Notes: a model not told the origin generated them from the letters alone. Shown: positions 45,790 through 58,141, numbered from the stretch's first letter. The stretch is 64,000 nucleotides of DNA from Reticulitermes lucifugus (GCA_026260175.1 JAKCWW010000703.1:31752-95751); one strand, 5' to 3'. Numbers and translations: made by a program.

Positions 45790-46970
45790 CAAAACATGTT
45801 TGCCTAAGACATCTTCCTGTTATCCATCTGTATTTGTCTCAGACTTATAATCCTTGTTTCCGGAAGGGTTTCTTTTTCAAATTTCGGTAATCATTTCTCT
45901 CCTCTCCCACTCAAGCCACGCGCTCCAAAGTTTTATTTTATTTTAATCCCTTGCTTAACGCACAAGTTCCTCGTTATGGGATAACGAATTTTCACTTCAG
46001 CTTTCTTAGATCATAACATCGTCCTGATTACTGCACAATCGATTTCAGCATTTCACGCGCTGACGAAACTAACTTCTCAGCTATTTATCTACTTATCCTA
46101 ATTTTTAAGCCTTTTTCAAATATATGGAAATAAGTCAGTGGCCTTGGGGGACTACTTCCCGGGCTTAAAGTGGCCGGAGAGTGAGGCCGGTCGCCCACAA
46201 CCATCTACTGCAGAGTTTAAGAGTTCGTGGAGCTGTACGTCATTCCCTATATTTTTCAAAACCTGTATTTATCCTGACGTTACGGATGAATCTCATGTTT
46301 CATGTCAGTGTTAAAAATTTCCATGTTTTGAAGTAGTAAACAATAATGCATTACACACTTGTGGCTACAGAATGGCCACTGAAGGTTGCCGTGCCGCCAA
46401 CGTGTGTACTGTCTACCACTGTGACAAGAATTATGGGAATAAATCTCACTTGAGGAAAGTATTACGCCGCGTTCTCTGATGTTTGCGATGCTGTGTGCAG
46501 GTGGAGAGGCGTTTCGAAAGGCCTATTCACCCTCCAAATAATTTTATCGCATGTCTATGGACAAGATTCAGACATGCGGAGACCCTAACCCGCATAGGCC
46601 TCTTGCGACTTGCAAAAAAACAGATTAGTTACCTAGTGACGGCTACCGATGTTAATTTCGTATCGAAATCAAAAGGAGTTGTGTCTTTCCCGAGAAGAGA
46701 GCAGTTATGCAGCTAGTCAGTGCATTCACCGCCATTTATTCAGAAGCCGAAAACTCAGTTTACTAGTCTGTAGGATATTACTGAAAATTGATACCTTGCA
46801 AGTTTCTGTGTGAATTTGTAGAACTTTCATGAGACCCGTTACAGACTGAACTAACAAACGTCCTGATATTTGGTTAAGGTACCATAATCTCTTTTCAGTG
46901 GGCTATGTATTTTGAATGTTGTTGCACGAAATAAGATCATCCACTTGAAGCTTGCATTTAATTTACTTAA
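45790..46970. other. unassigned sequence
   Basis: A GC-richer patch at 46140-46230 (CTTCCCGGGCTTAAAGTGGC) may be repeat-derived. No gene recognised. Confidence 0.35.
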
Positions 46971-46987
46971 TCATCTCATAAACAAAA

Positions 46988-47150
46988 ATATAGATATATA
47001 CGAGTATATATATATATACACACACACGAAACTTGCATACATACACACACATACATATATATATATATATACATACGCACATGCATACATATATACATAC
47101 ACACACATACACATACCTACAAAAACACATATACACACCTACAGAGAGAC
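46988..47150. repeat. compound (AT)n/(CA)n microsatellite
   Basis: Alternating TATATA, ACACAC and CATACA tracts. They open frames of 60-94 codons rich in Tyr, His, Thr and Ile on both strands. None is a gene. Confidence 0.95.
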
Positions 47151-47659
47151 ATGCATTCCACAACTGTATCCATTGTGGACTTGTTTTTCTCTTTAAAAGT
47201 TTATTAACACTGTAAAAATTCACCTGATTTTACCTTGAATATTCATTCCTTACAGCGCAGTAAACACTCTTCAACACAGTTATGAAAAATGATCCGTGTG
47301 AAAAAACGAAGGCTGTTTAATCTAAGAAACGTACAGAGGTCCTAAATGCACTCTGTGGGGTAGAACGTAGAATTACTGAATGTTAAACCTGGTGATCTAC
47401 AGAACGTAACGAAAATGCTTGAACAACACTCAGGAGTCCGTTCCCCACACCAATGCAAGGAAAAATGTTCAATCAATATGTTCGCAAACACTTAGTTTTC
47501 GAGGTACTGTCCAACAACGTGCTGACCCATTCAACTGATGTTATCAACATAAACACTAAGACTCGATGCAAGACAACTGTCACGCCTCACTTAGACAGGT
47601 GACCTTCGAGCAGACTCCCACGTAATGCTATTGGTTTCGAAGTCCGCAATGAGTGCTGT

Positions 47660-48770
47660 CAGTTTTGCTTACTGATGCAGCTTGTTTTGTAAGTTAGGCG
47701 AATAACAACCGTCCTTTTCTGAATAGCCGAGAGTGCGTCACCATAGCTGGTTATTCGTTTCGCTAAAAGACGGACTTTTTTTACGCATGGTAACGCTGTT
47801 GTAATGGTCGCGCTGTCGCGCGGCGAAACAACAAAACTTTCCCAGACCGAAAGCAGCCCAACCGTCAAACCTTTCCTGCAGTCTACCATCAACTAGCAGA
47901 GACCGTAATATTAGCATCAGTTACTGCGGAAGGAAGAAGACCGAGAGTCGAACATACGCCTCATATGGAGGGGTGTATCCTAGACCCTGTTGCTGAAGAC
48001 CCAGGTACCAGCACGAGAAAACTGGCAGCAGCGTTCCCTGTTGGTCATATGACCGTTTTGAGCGTATTACACGAACAGCTGCTATGCCCTTAACATTTAC
48101 AAAATGTGCAGTGTCAAACGCCTGCTGATTACCAACCACAGGAGAATATTTGTCGATGGTTCTTTCAGCAAACCTCTAATCGTTTGTGTTTCTCATCAGA
48201 CCTTTTCGCAGATCAGGCACGTTTTGGTACAGATGGCAACACAGATTTCCACAACCTAGAATATTGATAAGAAGGGAATCCACCTAGTGCGATTCACGCT
48301 AGATAGCAGCAGCAGTTCAGGACTAATGTGTGGGGTGGTTTTTTGGGTGATTGTCTGGTATGTCCACATGTTTTGCCACATCTTACAGGCTATGTATACC
48401 GGGAATTCCTCTTAAATATCTTTCACAACTGCTGGATATTGCACCTTTGGCAGTAAGATCTTGGTTTATGCATGACGGCACACTTTAGCCGACATATCAT
48501 GACAAATGAATAAATAGAACAGAACCCTTTGTATGGCTTCCAACTTCTTCCGACCTTAATCCTTTAGATTCTTATATTTGGGGACACTTGCAAGCCCTAG
48601 TGTATTCAGCTCCAAACGAAAGTATAGAAACAATTTCACCGACGCATTTTTTGTCCGTCAAACCATTTGTAATGGCTGCGGTACTTTTAAAATGGTGCGA
48701 CAGTCCATGATCAGACGTGTCCGTGCGTACGTTGATTTAGGTGGAGGGTGTTTTGAGCATTTGTTGTAAA
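47660..48770 (+). pseudogene. Tc1/mariner-superfamily (DDE_3-type) transposase relic
   Basis: On the + strand, broken frames give most of a transposase in order. First is RKQPNRQTFPAVYHQLAET (first helix-turn-helix region), then TAEGRRPRVEHTPHMEGCIL and EDPGTSTRKLAAAFPV (second helix-turn-helix). Then come TPADYQPQENICRWFFQQ and LFADQARFGTDGNTDFHN, where the first catalytic Asp of the usual F-D-E/A motif lies. After several stops there are FMHDG-like, SSDLNPLDSYIWGHLQALVY (third catalytic region) and RRVRAYVDLGGGCFEHLL, which ends at a stop near 48769. At least five stops or frameshifts make it dead. This is a lineage distinct from the mariner relics at 12.3 and 19.3 kb. No terminal inverted repeats were identified. 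Confidence 0.85.
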
Positions 48771-48779
48771 CTCTTATCT

Positions 48780-49130
48780 TGATAAGGAGTAAGAACTTAA
48801 CAGTTATTGAATTGGGAACGAGTGTTGCAAATCTATTGGGTCAATTTGAATTATTATATCAGATAATTAGGGTATTTATTTTTGCAAGTAATCGTTCAAT
48901 TAAACTCAAAAACCACTTCTTGCCAGACATGTGTTTATACGGACTTTTTTCTTTGTTTTGATGTGAGTAACTCACACTCGAAGTATGACCAAGAATTTTA
49001 GATGAAACCTGTACAGACTGAACTTTATAGACATACTCATAACAGGATAGCTCATTCGGCATTATAACTAGAATTCAAGATGAATAAACTTTAATCGTGT
49101 TAGGACTTCCGGATCTGGCAACAGATGTTT
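48780..49130. other. unassigned AT-rich sequence
   Basis: This lies downstream of the transposase relic and may contain its non-coding end. No inverted repeat was matched. Confidence 0.35.
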
Positions 49131-49134
49131 GGAA

Positions 49135-49300
49135 CAGTTCTAGGGATCACACAATCTCCAATTCAGCAGATAAGTAGGGACTTTTTCCAGGGAATAAAGC
49201 AATAGGGGCATGAAGCGTGATGTTCTTCGCCATCTAGTGCCGAACATAAGAATGTGTGCAATTCCTCTCCTATGTCTTTATGGCGCAAAACTTAAAGCTT
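49135..49300 (+). mobile_element. diverged SINE core copy
   Basis: AGGGAATAAAGCAATAGGGG, then CGCCATCTAGTGCCGAACAT, then CCTATGTCTTTATGGCGCAA align in order with the body of the copies at 6.5, 56.5 and 58.5 kb. The head is missing. Confidence 0.5.
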
Positions 49301-49309
49301 CAATGTCAG

Positions 49310-51475
49310 CTGCACTGTACGAACGTGAAGGCATTTACGGGTACCAAAATTTAAAGCCTGCGTCCTGGGCAGTAGGTGGAATTTAAACTCCCGCGTACTT
49401 GAAGGGCTAATTTAGTACCGTCAGTTTTACGTTTTGCTCATGACGGGGTGGAGCTCTATCATGCTGCAAGATCACCACGGATAAAGAAGTTCAGGTGTCA
49501 CAGTCGTTTCGAGAATTTACAAACATTTGCCATTATTACACTAATATCAAGAATTTTCTGTTACGCCCTATTGTACATTGTGGCCAGCAGTCACAAATAA
49601 AACCGATGGCTCGGCTTCAATTATCTGAAACTCGAAAACAAAACACGAAAGAAGAACTCAACAGTAACTTTTAATTCAAACCCCACTGGCACCGCTTCAC
49701 GTAAGGTGCCATGACAAAATCAGCATGCAGTTTTGCAGATTATAACAATTCTTAAATTATGAACGTTACAGTTGTTTTAATAAAGGGAAAATTACAGCTA
49801 CCAAATGCGGCAATATAGACATTAATAAAGGTGACAAATTATACTCGAAATTTTTAGTACTACAACAATGCATTAAACTTAAGCAACAGTTACGGCAGAA
49901 AAGGAAACATGGCTTTTGTTTATTTAAATTACCTTTTATATGAAATGAAATGTAAATGGGAAAACCAGATGAAACCAGAACAGAGTCTGGAAGCAGAATA
50001 GTAACTATTTTGTTTGCAGGATGAAGAGGCTAAAGAAAATCATATACTAGACCCAGAAAAGTAAACTCAGGGGAGACGAGAAAACTAAAATTTAATGTAT
50101 AAAAAAATTATAGAATTTAATATTAATATTCAGGATGTGCACTGCAGAAAACCTGGTGTTAGCAGACATATCACTGCAAATGACTCAATAAATAATTGAT
50201 TGTTATTATTTTTATTATTATTATTATTATTAAGATAATTAGCGGATAAAACCCTCAGGTTTGTGGAAACAAAGTACCGTACATAAATATGAACAGGTTC
50301 GTTTATATTGTGCGCCGCTGTTAATGCATTCTGTTCGGTACTATGTTAATTAGTTACGTGACGAATGAGTGCTACAAAGTAAATGTCGAAACAAAAACTT
50401 GTAAAAAGGTGTTAATTCGATAACGGCTCAAAGTTTTTCCAGCTAGAAATGGAACAGAAAATTTATGCATTTTCAACCATGTTACAAAAGCGTAGGCAAT
50501 TATGTCACCTGCACATTATAATATTTTGCAGTAATATATATTCCGTTAAGCTCCTTGTCAATTTATTTCTTTACTTTTATTATTTTTCGTTAACTAAATT
50601 TTTTATTCAACTATTTTGGTCTGTGTATGCGCAAATATGAGATAAATTCCCGATTCTTGACACACATCACTATACCTATGTAGTCTGCCCAAGAAAATCG
50701 GAAATTAAGATTTCTTAATATTTCATAAACTACCGAAACTTAATTAAAATTAGGATAGGCATAATAGTAACATAATTCTTATCTAATTTTAGATATTACT
50801 GAAAAACGACACCGTCTGTTTGAACATACACAAATTTCCAAGTATGAAACGGCGAGACAGTTAAAAAAGCATTGCTAAAGCAGCCTACAATTTCTGGAAA
50901 AAATTCAAATTTTGAAGGCCTGTGCGTGGCCATTAAATAAAACAACATCAGAGTTGAGATCGTAATATGAACAATTTTCTGCAAGACTGGTCTATAAAAG
51001 GTGTACTGTCGGACAGGAGGCCCAGAAAAGAGATAAAATCGTGAATCAAATGACAGTTAAAGGAAACACAGGATGATGTCTGTGATTTATGCATAAATTT
51101 CCTTCCAAGAAATGACAGATTTTGCAGGACAAAATATTGCTAATTGAATCGTTGGCAAATTGGATGACGATAAGCTTGGGAAACCTTACCTTTTTTGATG
51201 CAGGTAGCCTGGAGAAAACAATACCCATAACGTTGTTTATTTTTAACACATAGCTAACACTCAATCCGAAACACATAAAGAACACAAAAGCGAAATTGCT
51301 GTTGACAGATACAGTTGCATATATGCTTACAGCAGGCGATTTCATTAACAACTTTGTACTAGAAAACAGCCCATATTACATAGCCTATGTAACGCACTGG
51401 CTAGATTGTGTCGCGGAGGAAGTTTGAAATGGGTTCCCGCGCGTTGATAAACTAATTCTTTATTATTTATTATGT
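49310..51475. other. unassigned AT-rich sequence with an (ATT)n tract
   Basis: A (TTA)n run lies at about 50203-50233. No gene recognised. Confidence 0.4.
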
Positions 51476-51477
51476 AT

Positions 51478-51745
51478 CTACTCTTCTTCCTGTGGCACTT
51501 CGTTCCATTTCCTGGCCATTCGCTCACCTTCTTTCTTCTTCCAGTGACTCCTACATCCTGCTGCTAAACACCAGTTTTTCTTATTGTGCAATTTGGTGGC
51601 ATTTTCTCGCACTTCATCTTCCCATCTATTTCTCGGCTTTCCAGGTGGCTTTCTTCCTGCGAGACTTCCTTCCAGAATTCCTTTTGAGATTGTGTTGTCG
51701 AGAATTCTTTCTACGTGCTCAGCTTTCTTTAATTTTTAACACGTA
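51478..51745 (-). mobile_element. LINE reverse-transcriptase C-terminal fragment (second family)
   Basis: The minus strand is open to a stop at 51480-51478. It reads KKAEHVERILDNTISKGI, then LEGSLAGRKPPGKPRNRWED, then CRSHWKKKEGERMARKW and ends EVPQEEE. This is the basic C-terminal tail found after the RT domain in an insect LINE family different from the + strand family in this window. It has no stop over about 80 codons, so it is not strongly decayed. Upstream the frame is closed by a stop near 51748. The RT domain itself is absent, so this is a 5'-truncated copy. The + strand ORF at 51492-51803 is its antisense shadow. Confidence 0.75.
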
Positions 51746-52027
51746 TATAAATTACCAGTCCAACAACTGTGTGCGGTATGTCCAATTATTTACATATTCC
51801 TGAATATATTGACGATAATAATAATTTTTTCGATAGTTCATCTAATGTGGGTACTTTAAATCAATTTCAGTGTCCTTTACCTAAAAATGTTTTCATATTA
51901 TTGCTTTTAAGACACTTGCACAGATGCCGAAAACCTCATTATTTAGTGCCTATATGTCCGATTCTTATTCATAAGTTATTAAACAGAGCAGTCAGATACT
52001 TCATTTGACCTACTGAGCCGTACAGAC

Positions 52028-52028
<1 letters not shown>

Positions 52029-52089
<61 letters not shown>

Positions 52090-52091
52090 GA
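52029..52091. repeat. (AT)n/(GT)n microsatellite
   Basis: Ten AT units followed by about 20 GT units with one TTTG interruption. Confidence 0.95.
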
Positions 52092-52914
52092 AGATCTCAT
52101 GGAACTCGCGATGAAGTATGTATGGAATTTATGTAATAACTTGAGCATATGTGTGTTGGGTGTATGTGAGCAATGGGCTGCATGCATAAATATGAGAAAA
52201 ATGAAATGTGTGGTTAGAATAGGACTCACTGCGACTTTTACGCTTTGCAGCAGAATATTTCTGGGAAAACAGACGGTGTAGTTGATACAGGAGTCCTAAG
52301 AACGGAAGGAAACTCTACACAAATTCAGATATAATTTATATGACTAGTAAATCTACAGTGTTTTAAAGGTCAGTATTTTTCTGGTGTTAGATCTTACATA
52401 CACATGCCTAAAAGCCAAATAATTTTCTACGCTGTCTTAAATAATAACATTCTAAAACTACTTGTTTGCGGTTTAGAAATATAACACTGAAAGGGGTTTC
52501 TCTGAATACATTGGCTGTCCTCTGTCAGTGTCATTCTACCAGTGCTCCATACTCATTCATTCACGTATCACCCATGGTACACAATCTTAGCAAAATACAA
52601 AGTCTTTAAATACCGTATTTCAGAAGAAACAGTCTAACTTCATGGAGGAACACCAGTTTTCGAATGCTAATATTGTATCAGATAGTAAAATCTTCCGTGC
52701 CTTCTATGAAACTCGAATGTTTATTGCCTTGTTTACTAGGGCCCGGAAGTGCATCATGTTCTGGGCCAAATTACAAACTTATCTTTTTAAAATCAATTTT
52801 AATATTACTCTGTCATCTCCGCCTAAGACTTTAAAATAATTTCTTCCCTCTATAATTTCGACCAGAAACTTGTATGCACATGCGCTACATATTCCGCCCA
52901 TCAATAACGTGTAT

Positions 52915-53678
52915 CAGAAGACAAACTGGCTGGTGGAAAGCGTCTTGTGTTTGTTGAAAGCTGCTTTTCCCAAGGCAATCCTGGATTTAATTTCACGTGT
53001 ACATCTTACTTTATTTGTTATTATGCTAATCACATAGTTGAAACATTCCACATTTACTGGCTGTCTTTGATGTTTCATAATCTGTATTGAAGAGGGTTGC
53101 CTAGAGAGTCTCATTACTTAATTTTTTGACATTCATTTCAATTCCATAGCATGTTCCAATTTCAATTATTCTATCAATCATGCCCTGTAGTACCAATTCA
53201 TCCTTAGCAAGTAGCACAAGTTCATCTGCACATTTCTTATTGCGAATTACTTGTCCTCCTCTTTTGAATTCTCCAAATACTTCGAGAGCTTTCTTGGTAA
53301 GGTATTCGCTGTAGAAGTTGAATAGAATCGATGACAAACATCATTCTTGTCTAACTCCTCTTTCAATTTTCACACTCCTTGTCTCCCCTTGATCCAGTCG
53401 TATTTTAACACTCTGATCCATGCACAATTTGCTGACCAATTTTCTTTTTATTTTTTAACCAAATTTATCTTCTCCATGTACATACTCAATTTTCCTTTCC
53501 AACTTCTTTGTAAGTATCCTCGCTACAATCTTTGCTGTATGTGCGATAAGGCTAATTGTGCGATGGTTTCTGCATTTTGTTGCTTTAGGCTTCTCTTTTT
53601 ACGGCAACCATTTTAACTTCAATGAAATTCTTGGGCCAATTTCCAGTTTCATATATGTTTTGAACAGTTGTATCATTA
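52915..53678 (-). mobile_element. LINE relic, RT part (3' portion of the copy continuing at 54020-55500)
   Basis: Minus-strand frames follow a LINE polyprotein in order. TVQNIYETGNWPKNFIEV and KMVAVKREA come first. After an internal deletion, SSILFNFYSEYLTKKALEVF and GGQVIRNKKCADELVLLAKD (frame 53101-53337) follow, then VRCTREIKSRIALGKAAFNK (frame 52914-53114). The catalytic box that should be YADD reads CADE, so the enzyme would be dead even without the frameshifts. The sequence stops near 52915, so the C-terminus is lost. It is separated from its 5' half by a nested insertion at 53679-54019. Confidence 0.85.
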
Positions 53679-54019
53679 TGTGTTCAAAAATCACCAACTA
53701 ATGCACATAAACTTTTCAATAGTTTATTCTTAAAATANNNNNNNNNNNNNNNNNNNNNNNNNNNNNNNNNNNNNNNNNNNNNNNNNNTACATAGTTTGTA
53801 GTTTTCTTGAAAATTATTGGCAGTTTGGCCTTGTAGTAAGGTGGTCATCTATGTGTACTACGCAAGCTGCATGACGCCGGTGTTGTGCTGTTGCAGAGTG
53901 ATAACCACCGAAATACGTATAGGGGTATTTTAAGAATAAACTATTGAAAAGTGTATGTGCATTAGTTGGTGATTTTTGAACACATCTCATTTGAAAATGC
54001 ACGGTAGATACAACGTTAA
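53679..54019. mobile_element. inverted-repeat insertion nested in a LINE, with 12-bp target duplication and internal gap
   Basis: GTTGTATCATTA occurs at 53667-53678 and 54020-54031 and is present once in the LINE reading, so the segment between is an insertion. Its 59-bp left arm (53679-53737, starting TGTGTTCAAAAATCACC) is repeated inverted at 53926-53984 with one mismatch. About 35 further bases (to 54019) follow the right arm and are not mirrored on the left. The 50-N gap begins exactly where the left arm ends. The element class is unknown. Confidence 0.7.
53738..53787. other. assembly gap (50 N)
   Basis: Exactly 50 N, inside the nested inverted-repeat insertion. The length is a placeholder. 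Confidence 0.99.
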
Positions 54020-55500
54020 GTTGTATCATTAGTCTGAGGCCATTTTTTCCAGCAATCTGAGTACATACCCAACTACATCGTCATTTCCTGTAGCCTTCTC
54101 ATCCCTCATCAACTTGGCAGCTTTTTCTACTTCAGTATTCAAACTATAAGGGCCTTTTTCTTCTGCATTTTCTTCCTCTTCAGTTTCGAATTCTATGTTT
54201 TCTCTTCGATCGTAGGGCTCTGTGACATTATTCTTCAAAATGTTTAGTACTTCTTTCTGACCTACTATTATGTTCCCTTGAAAGTCTTCGATGCCAATAT
54301 ATTTAATACCATGGTTTTCTTTCCAACCTAATTATTTTGTCTTCATGTACATTTAAATCATAACGTCGTCTTCTTTGAAATTCCATTATCTCGGTACATA
54401 TGCGTCCAGTATATTCCTTCTTCGTCTTGTCTGTGGCCCTTTTCAGTTCGTTCCTCAGTCTTCTGTAGTTCTTCTATCCTTCTTTGTTGTTGATATTCTT
54501 CCACTACCTCCTTTCATCCATTTTACCGATCATCTCCTGTGTAATCCATGGCTTTCTTGCTATCCTCTCGACCAGATCACTCATAGTATCTGACACACAT
54601 TTCCTGACATTGTTCCACTGCAATTCCACATTCCCACTTTCACATTCGATTGCACAGAATTTTTCTTCTAGTGTATTTTGCACATTCTCTCTTTGAACTT
54701 ATAACGTCTTCAATTCCTATCTTGTTTTTCCCTTTTGGATCTTACGATTTTCTTAAATATAGTGAAGATCTTAGCAACATGTAAGTTGTAGTCAGAGTCA
54801 ATATCTGTTTCAGGCAGAGTCTGCACATGTTTCATACTCTTTCTGAATCGATGCTTCACAAGTGTATACAGTCCAACTGCTGTCGATTTCGATCTCCTGG
54901 TGCTTTCCAGATGTAAAATCTTCTCTTGGGATTTTTAAACTACGTGCTGGTGAAAGCAATTCCATTTTTTCACAAAATTAATAAGCATTCGGCATCTCTG
55001 ATTTCTCCTTCCCAGTCCATGTCTTCCAACAAAGTTTCGATATGATTCATTTCAATGACGCCGTTGCAGTCTCCGATTAAGATGGTGTTTGTCTCACCCT
55101 TTCCATCCTCTTTAAGATTTTCTTCTATTGTAACTTAAAATTCTTCCACTTCGTAATCTTCATACTCCTATGTGGGCATGTACACTTGCATTAACAAAAT
55201 ACGTACCTCTTCTGCCTTTAATTTAAGAGCAATTATTCTGTCATTCCACACAACCTTCTCAACAAAACTTCTCACCACGCTTGTATGCACCACTACTGCT
55301 ACGCCTCTTTTAGCGCTTTCACCTCCGGAAAAATACACCGTGTAATCACCATTTATTTTACCTTGTCTCTTCCACCCCACTTCATTGACACCTATAACAG
55401 ACACTGCCTTCTTCTGCATTTCCTTCTTCAAATTACCCAATTTGCCTCCTTGATTCAGGGCCCTTACATCCACGTTCCAATCGTGTAGCTGTGATGTTTC
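54020..55500 (-). mobile_element. LINE relic, endonuclease and linker part (5' portion)
   Basis: The minus-strand frame 55473-55168 encodes the start of an APE-type endonuclease. It reads DVRALNQGGKLGNLKKEMQK, then VIGVNEVGWKRQGKINGDY, then VYFSGGESAKRGVAVVV and ILLMQVYMPT. The glutamate in the NEVGWK segment corresponds to the conserved catalytic Glu. After a stop, broken frames continue through GDCNG (the GDWN-type motif), YIWKAPGDRNRQQLD, a linker, and ENAEEKGPYSLNTEVEKAAK with DEKATGNDDVVGYVL (54029-54238). The reading stops at the nested insertion and resumes at 53678. Stops and frameshifts make it a pseudogene. The start upstream of 55500 is approximate. Confidence 0.85.
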
Positions 55501-55579
55501 TCCTGATTCTGTTTCTAGTCAGTGTAGGGGTCCTCCTGTATACACAATACAAATAAACGTAACCCATCATTGAGCATTT

Positions 55580-55623
55580 ATGCTTTGAGAAAGGTAATAT
55601 ATTTCTCCGAAACGTTTGTAGCC
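55580..55623 (+). other. hammerhead-like motif beside the LINE 5' end
   Basis: The + strand has GCT, TTGAGAA, then a hairpin-forming GAGAAA...TTTCTC stretch, then CGAAACGTTTGTAGCC. GCT before the box is complementary to AGC after it. The box is changed from the consensus CTGANGA. Confidence 0.3.
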
Positions 55624-55732
55624 ACCTGCCGTACCCCACGTTATCATAACCCAATAATATTGTGTACTTTCTATTCGCAGCTTTTAATCAGGGCGTTTGC
55701 TTCCTACACTCCACTGTAACATTTGTCAAGTA

Positions 55733-55751
55733 CTCTCTCTCTCTCTCTTGT
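55733..55751. repeat. short (CT)n tract
   Basis: Nine to ten CT units. Confidence 0.8.
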
Positions 55752-55759
55752 CTGTCAGC

Positions 55760-56475
55760 TTTCCGATTTAATATGTTCGTGCGATTTGTCACTGTCATCA
55801 TACTGCCAGAATACCACACAAAACTTTTCAATGGCCAAGCTTAAAAATCCCAGTGTCCATTGCGGTCACGGTTCTCGTCAGTTTATTTATATTTACCCTC
55901 TTATACAAGTCTACTTCAAACGGTATTATAAAGTGCCGATATTGAAGCACTATCTAAATGATAACTTGAAAGTTTTACGAGCCTATTGTAAATATATGTA
56001 CCTACTGTCTCTGTTAATATCATATTTTTTCCAAAAACGTTATACTTCTAGGTGAATTTCATTTTATTCTTGGCATAATTTAACTAAAAAATCAAGAAAA
56101 CACTATCCTAAGCAGAGGTAAATTCTATCGAGTGCTAACGCAGACGTCACAACTCAGAAGACAATATTGTTCTCTATACCATCGATTATTTCCATGGATA
56201 AAATTGTGCCTTGAAATGGACATGCGATATGTTTTCTTGGATAAAGTAATACTCTTAAATAGCTACTATAGAGACCATAAAGTTACAAAATTTGGACTCT
56301 GTGTCACACGCAGTACGCATGAAGAAAACAAGAAGTGAGTATAAGATATTGGTCGTAAAGTCTATGTTTTAGAGAGGGTTCCTAAAACTTAGAAGTACAC
56401 GAAAACAGATATTACAATTGATCTGAGGGTGTAGGTTGTTGAATTTTAGACCATATTGAAGTAGCTCAGAATTCG
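55760..56475. other. unassigned AT-rich sequence
   Basis: No supportable gene. A 110-codon + frame at 55723-56055 begins in the CT tract and shows no family signature. Confidence 0.35.
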
Positions 56476-56479
56476 GTTC

Positions 56480-56720
56480 AGTAGTTATTATACATGGCGT
56501 TGGGGCGACATTTTCCGCACACGTCCAGACCGGCCCTGGAGCCATCCCAGCCTCCTGTAAAATGGTTACCAGGTCTCCTTACCACAGGTAAAGCGGCCGT
56601 GGCTTGTCGTTAGCCACGCACCCCATCTAGCGCCGATGTTAAAGAAAGAGTAGGGCTATACTTCTACTCCCCTTTGGGACTTCATGGCCTTTTCTATGGT
56701 GAATTTTACCTTTTAGTTAC
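56480..56720 (+). mobile_element. SINE core copy, 5'-truncated
   Basis: CGGCCCTGGAGCCATCCCAG, then CTCCTGTAAAATGGTTACCA, then TAAAGCGGCCGTGGCTTGTC, then CACCCCATCTAGCGCCGATG and CTTCTACTCCCCTTTGGGAC form the clearest copy of the SINE body shared with 6.5, 49.1 and 58.5 kb. No tRNA-like head is visible. Confidence 0.65.
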
Positions 56721-56724
56721 TTTA

Positions 56725-58140
56725 TACCTTGGTCTGCTATTGAAATTTGGCCGCTTTGGAGATGCAAGTGCTTAAGATGTGTCTGTGTTGTTTCCTTTCA
56801 ATAGCGACGTAAGTAATTTTTTATATATAAAACTTAAGAGTAATAAAAATTTCTAGTAATCTAGAAGGTTTCAAATTTCGGTAAATAAGGTACTTATTAG
56901 TTCGTATACCACTATGTGTTTCAGTTGTACAAATCATGATAACTGAACATTTTGTCAGCTTTGGTTTATTATATTTTTCGGCATTACTGTGCCATTTTCG
57001 GGTGAACATCCTCCGTCTTCCTTACAAAGTAGTATAAGGGCAAGCCTTCTGAGTTGTAGTAATATGAAGACTTAATCAAGATTAAAAACTAAAACAGTAT
57101 TAAGAAATGTTAAATTGTAAATTGCTAAGGCTCTAATGTTGCGTTGGATTTTCAACCTTTGATTTGAGGTATAACCTCTCAGTGTCATATTGTGAATTGC
57201 GTCGCGTAGAATTATCCATACAGATATCCTTACTTACTAAATCCTCATACTATTGTGTAGGCAGGGCTGGCCACCCCTGCCAGCAGTAGAGAGTGCGTCG
57301 GACAGACACACGCGTGTTTATGTTTTATGACTCATGTCTCGGCCGCTTGTCCCTGCAACCCACGTCTGCGCCAGTTGGCATATCGCTGAAATCCCTCCGT
57401 ATATTCAAGCTCACTGCACTTTATTTAAAGAGCCATTCTGTCATTGCTCTATCCCATTACTGTCTGCTTCAGTCTGTTAAAGTTATTACTACAACGAAAG
57501 TTTTAATTAAGATGAAATGCATGTAAAATAATTACGGACCCTTATGTGAAAATTCCGTGAAAGTAACTCCATATTTTTGGGTTTCGATTTTTCAACTCTA
57601 AAAAATTTAAACTTTACATCTTCCAGTTATGACGAGTTGCAATTCTGTAAATGTTTATCAATATTTCAGAGGAAAATTTGGATTTTCTATCAAAGATGGG
57701 GCAAAAATTGGGTTAGAAATGAATGTAGAGGTAGAACTCCGGCTAGAAAGGAAGTTAGAGCGGCAGGTTCTTCTACAACGTCAATAATCATCTTCGAAAC
57801 TGCAAAGTGTTAAAACCAAGAAGACCAGAATTTTAATCGTTGAACTTTGCTGGTGCCGATTGATATTTATTTGCATGGATCACAGCTGTCATTAGCTAAT
57901 GAATTTATTTTATTAGAAAATTTTATGTCCATTCTTACAGAAAATCAGATCAAATAAGCTGAATAGAGATTCGAAAGTATTACAGAAAAAGGATCTTCAG
58001 GACTTATGCAAGTTTCACATACTGGAAAATTATATGGGCGAAATAAAATTCGATGAAAAATAATCATAGATGCCGATACGTACTTAAAATAATATATGTT
58101 CGAACATTTTATTTTTCCAAGTCGTGCATATTATTATACT
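56725..58140. other. unassigned sequence
   Basis: A GC-rich patch at 57258-57400 starts with a small hairpin (GGCAGGG...CCCCTGCC) and may be repeat-derived. No gene recognised. Confidence 0.35.
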
Positions 58141-58141
58141 T

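Noticed and set aside
46912-47223. ORFs of 60-94 codons on both strands
   Set aside because: They are driven by the AT/CA microsatellite at 46.99-47.15 kb.
51492-51803. 103-codon + strand ORF
   Set aside because: It is antisense to the LINE C-terminal tail, which has a recognisable protein sequence on the minus strand.
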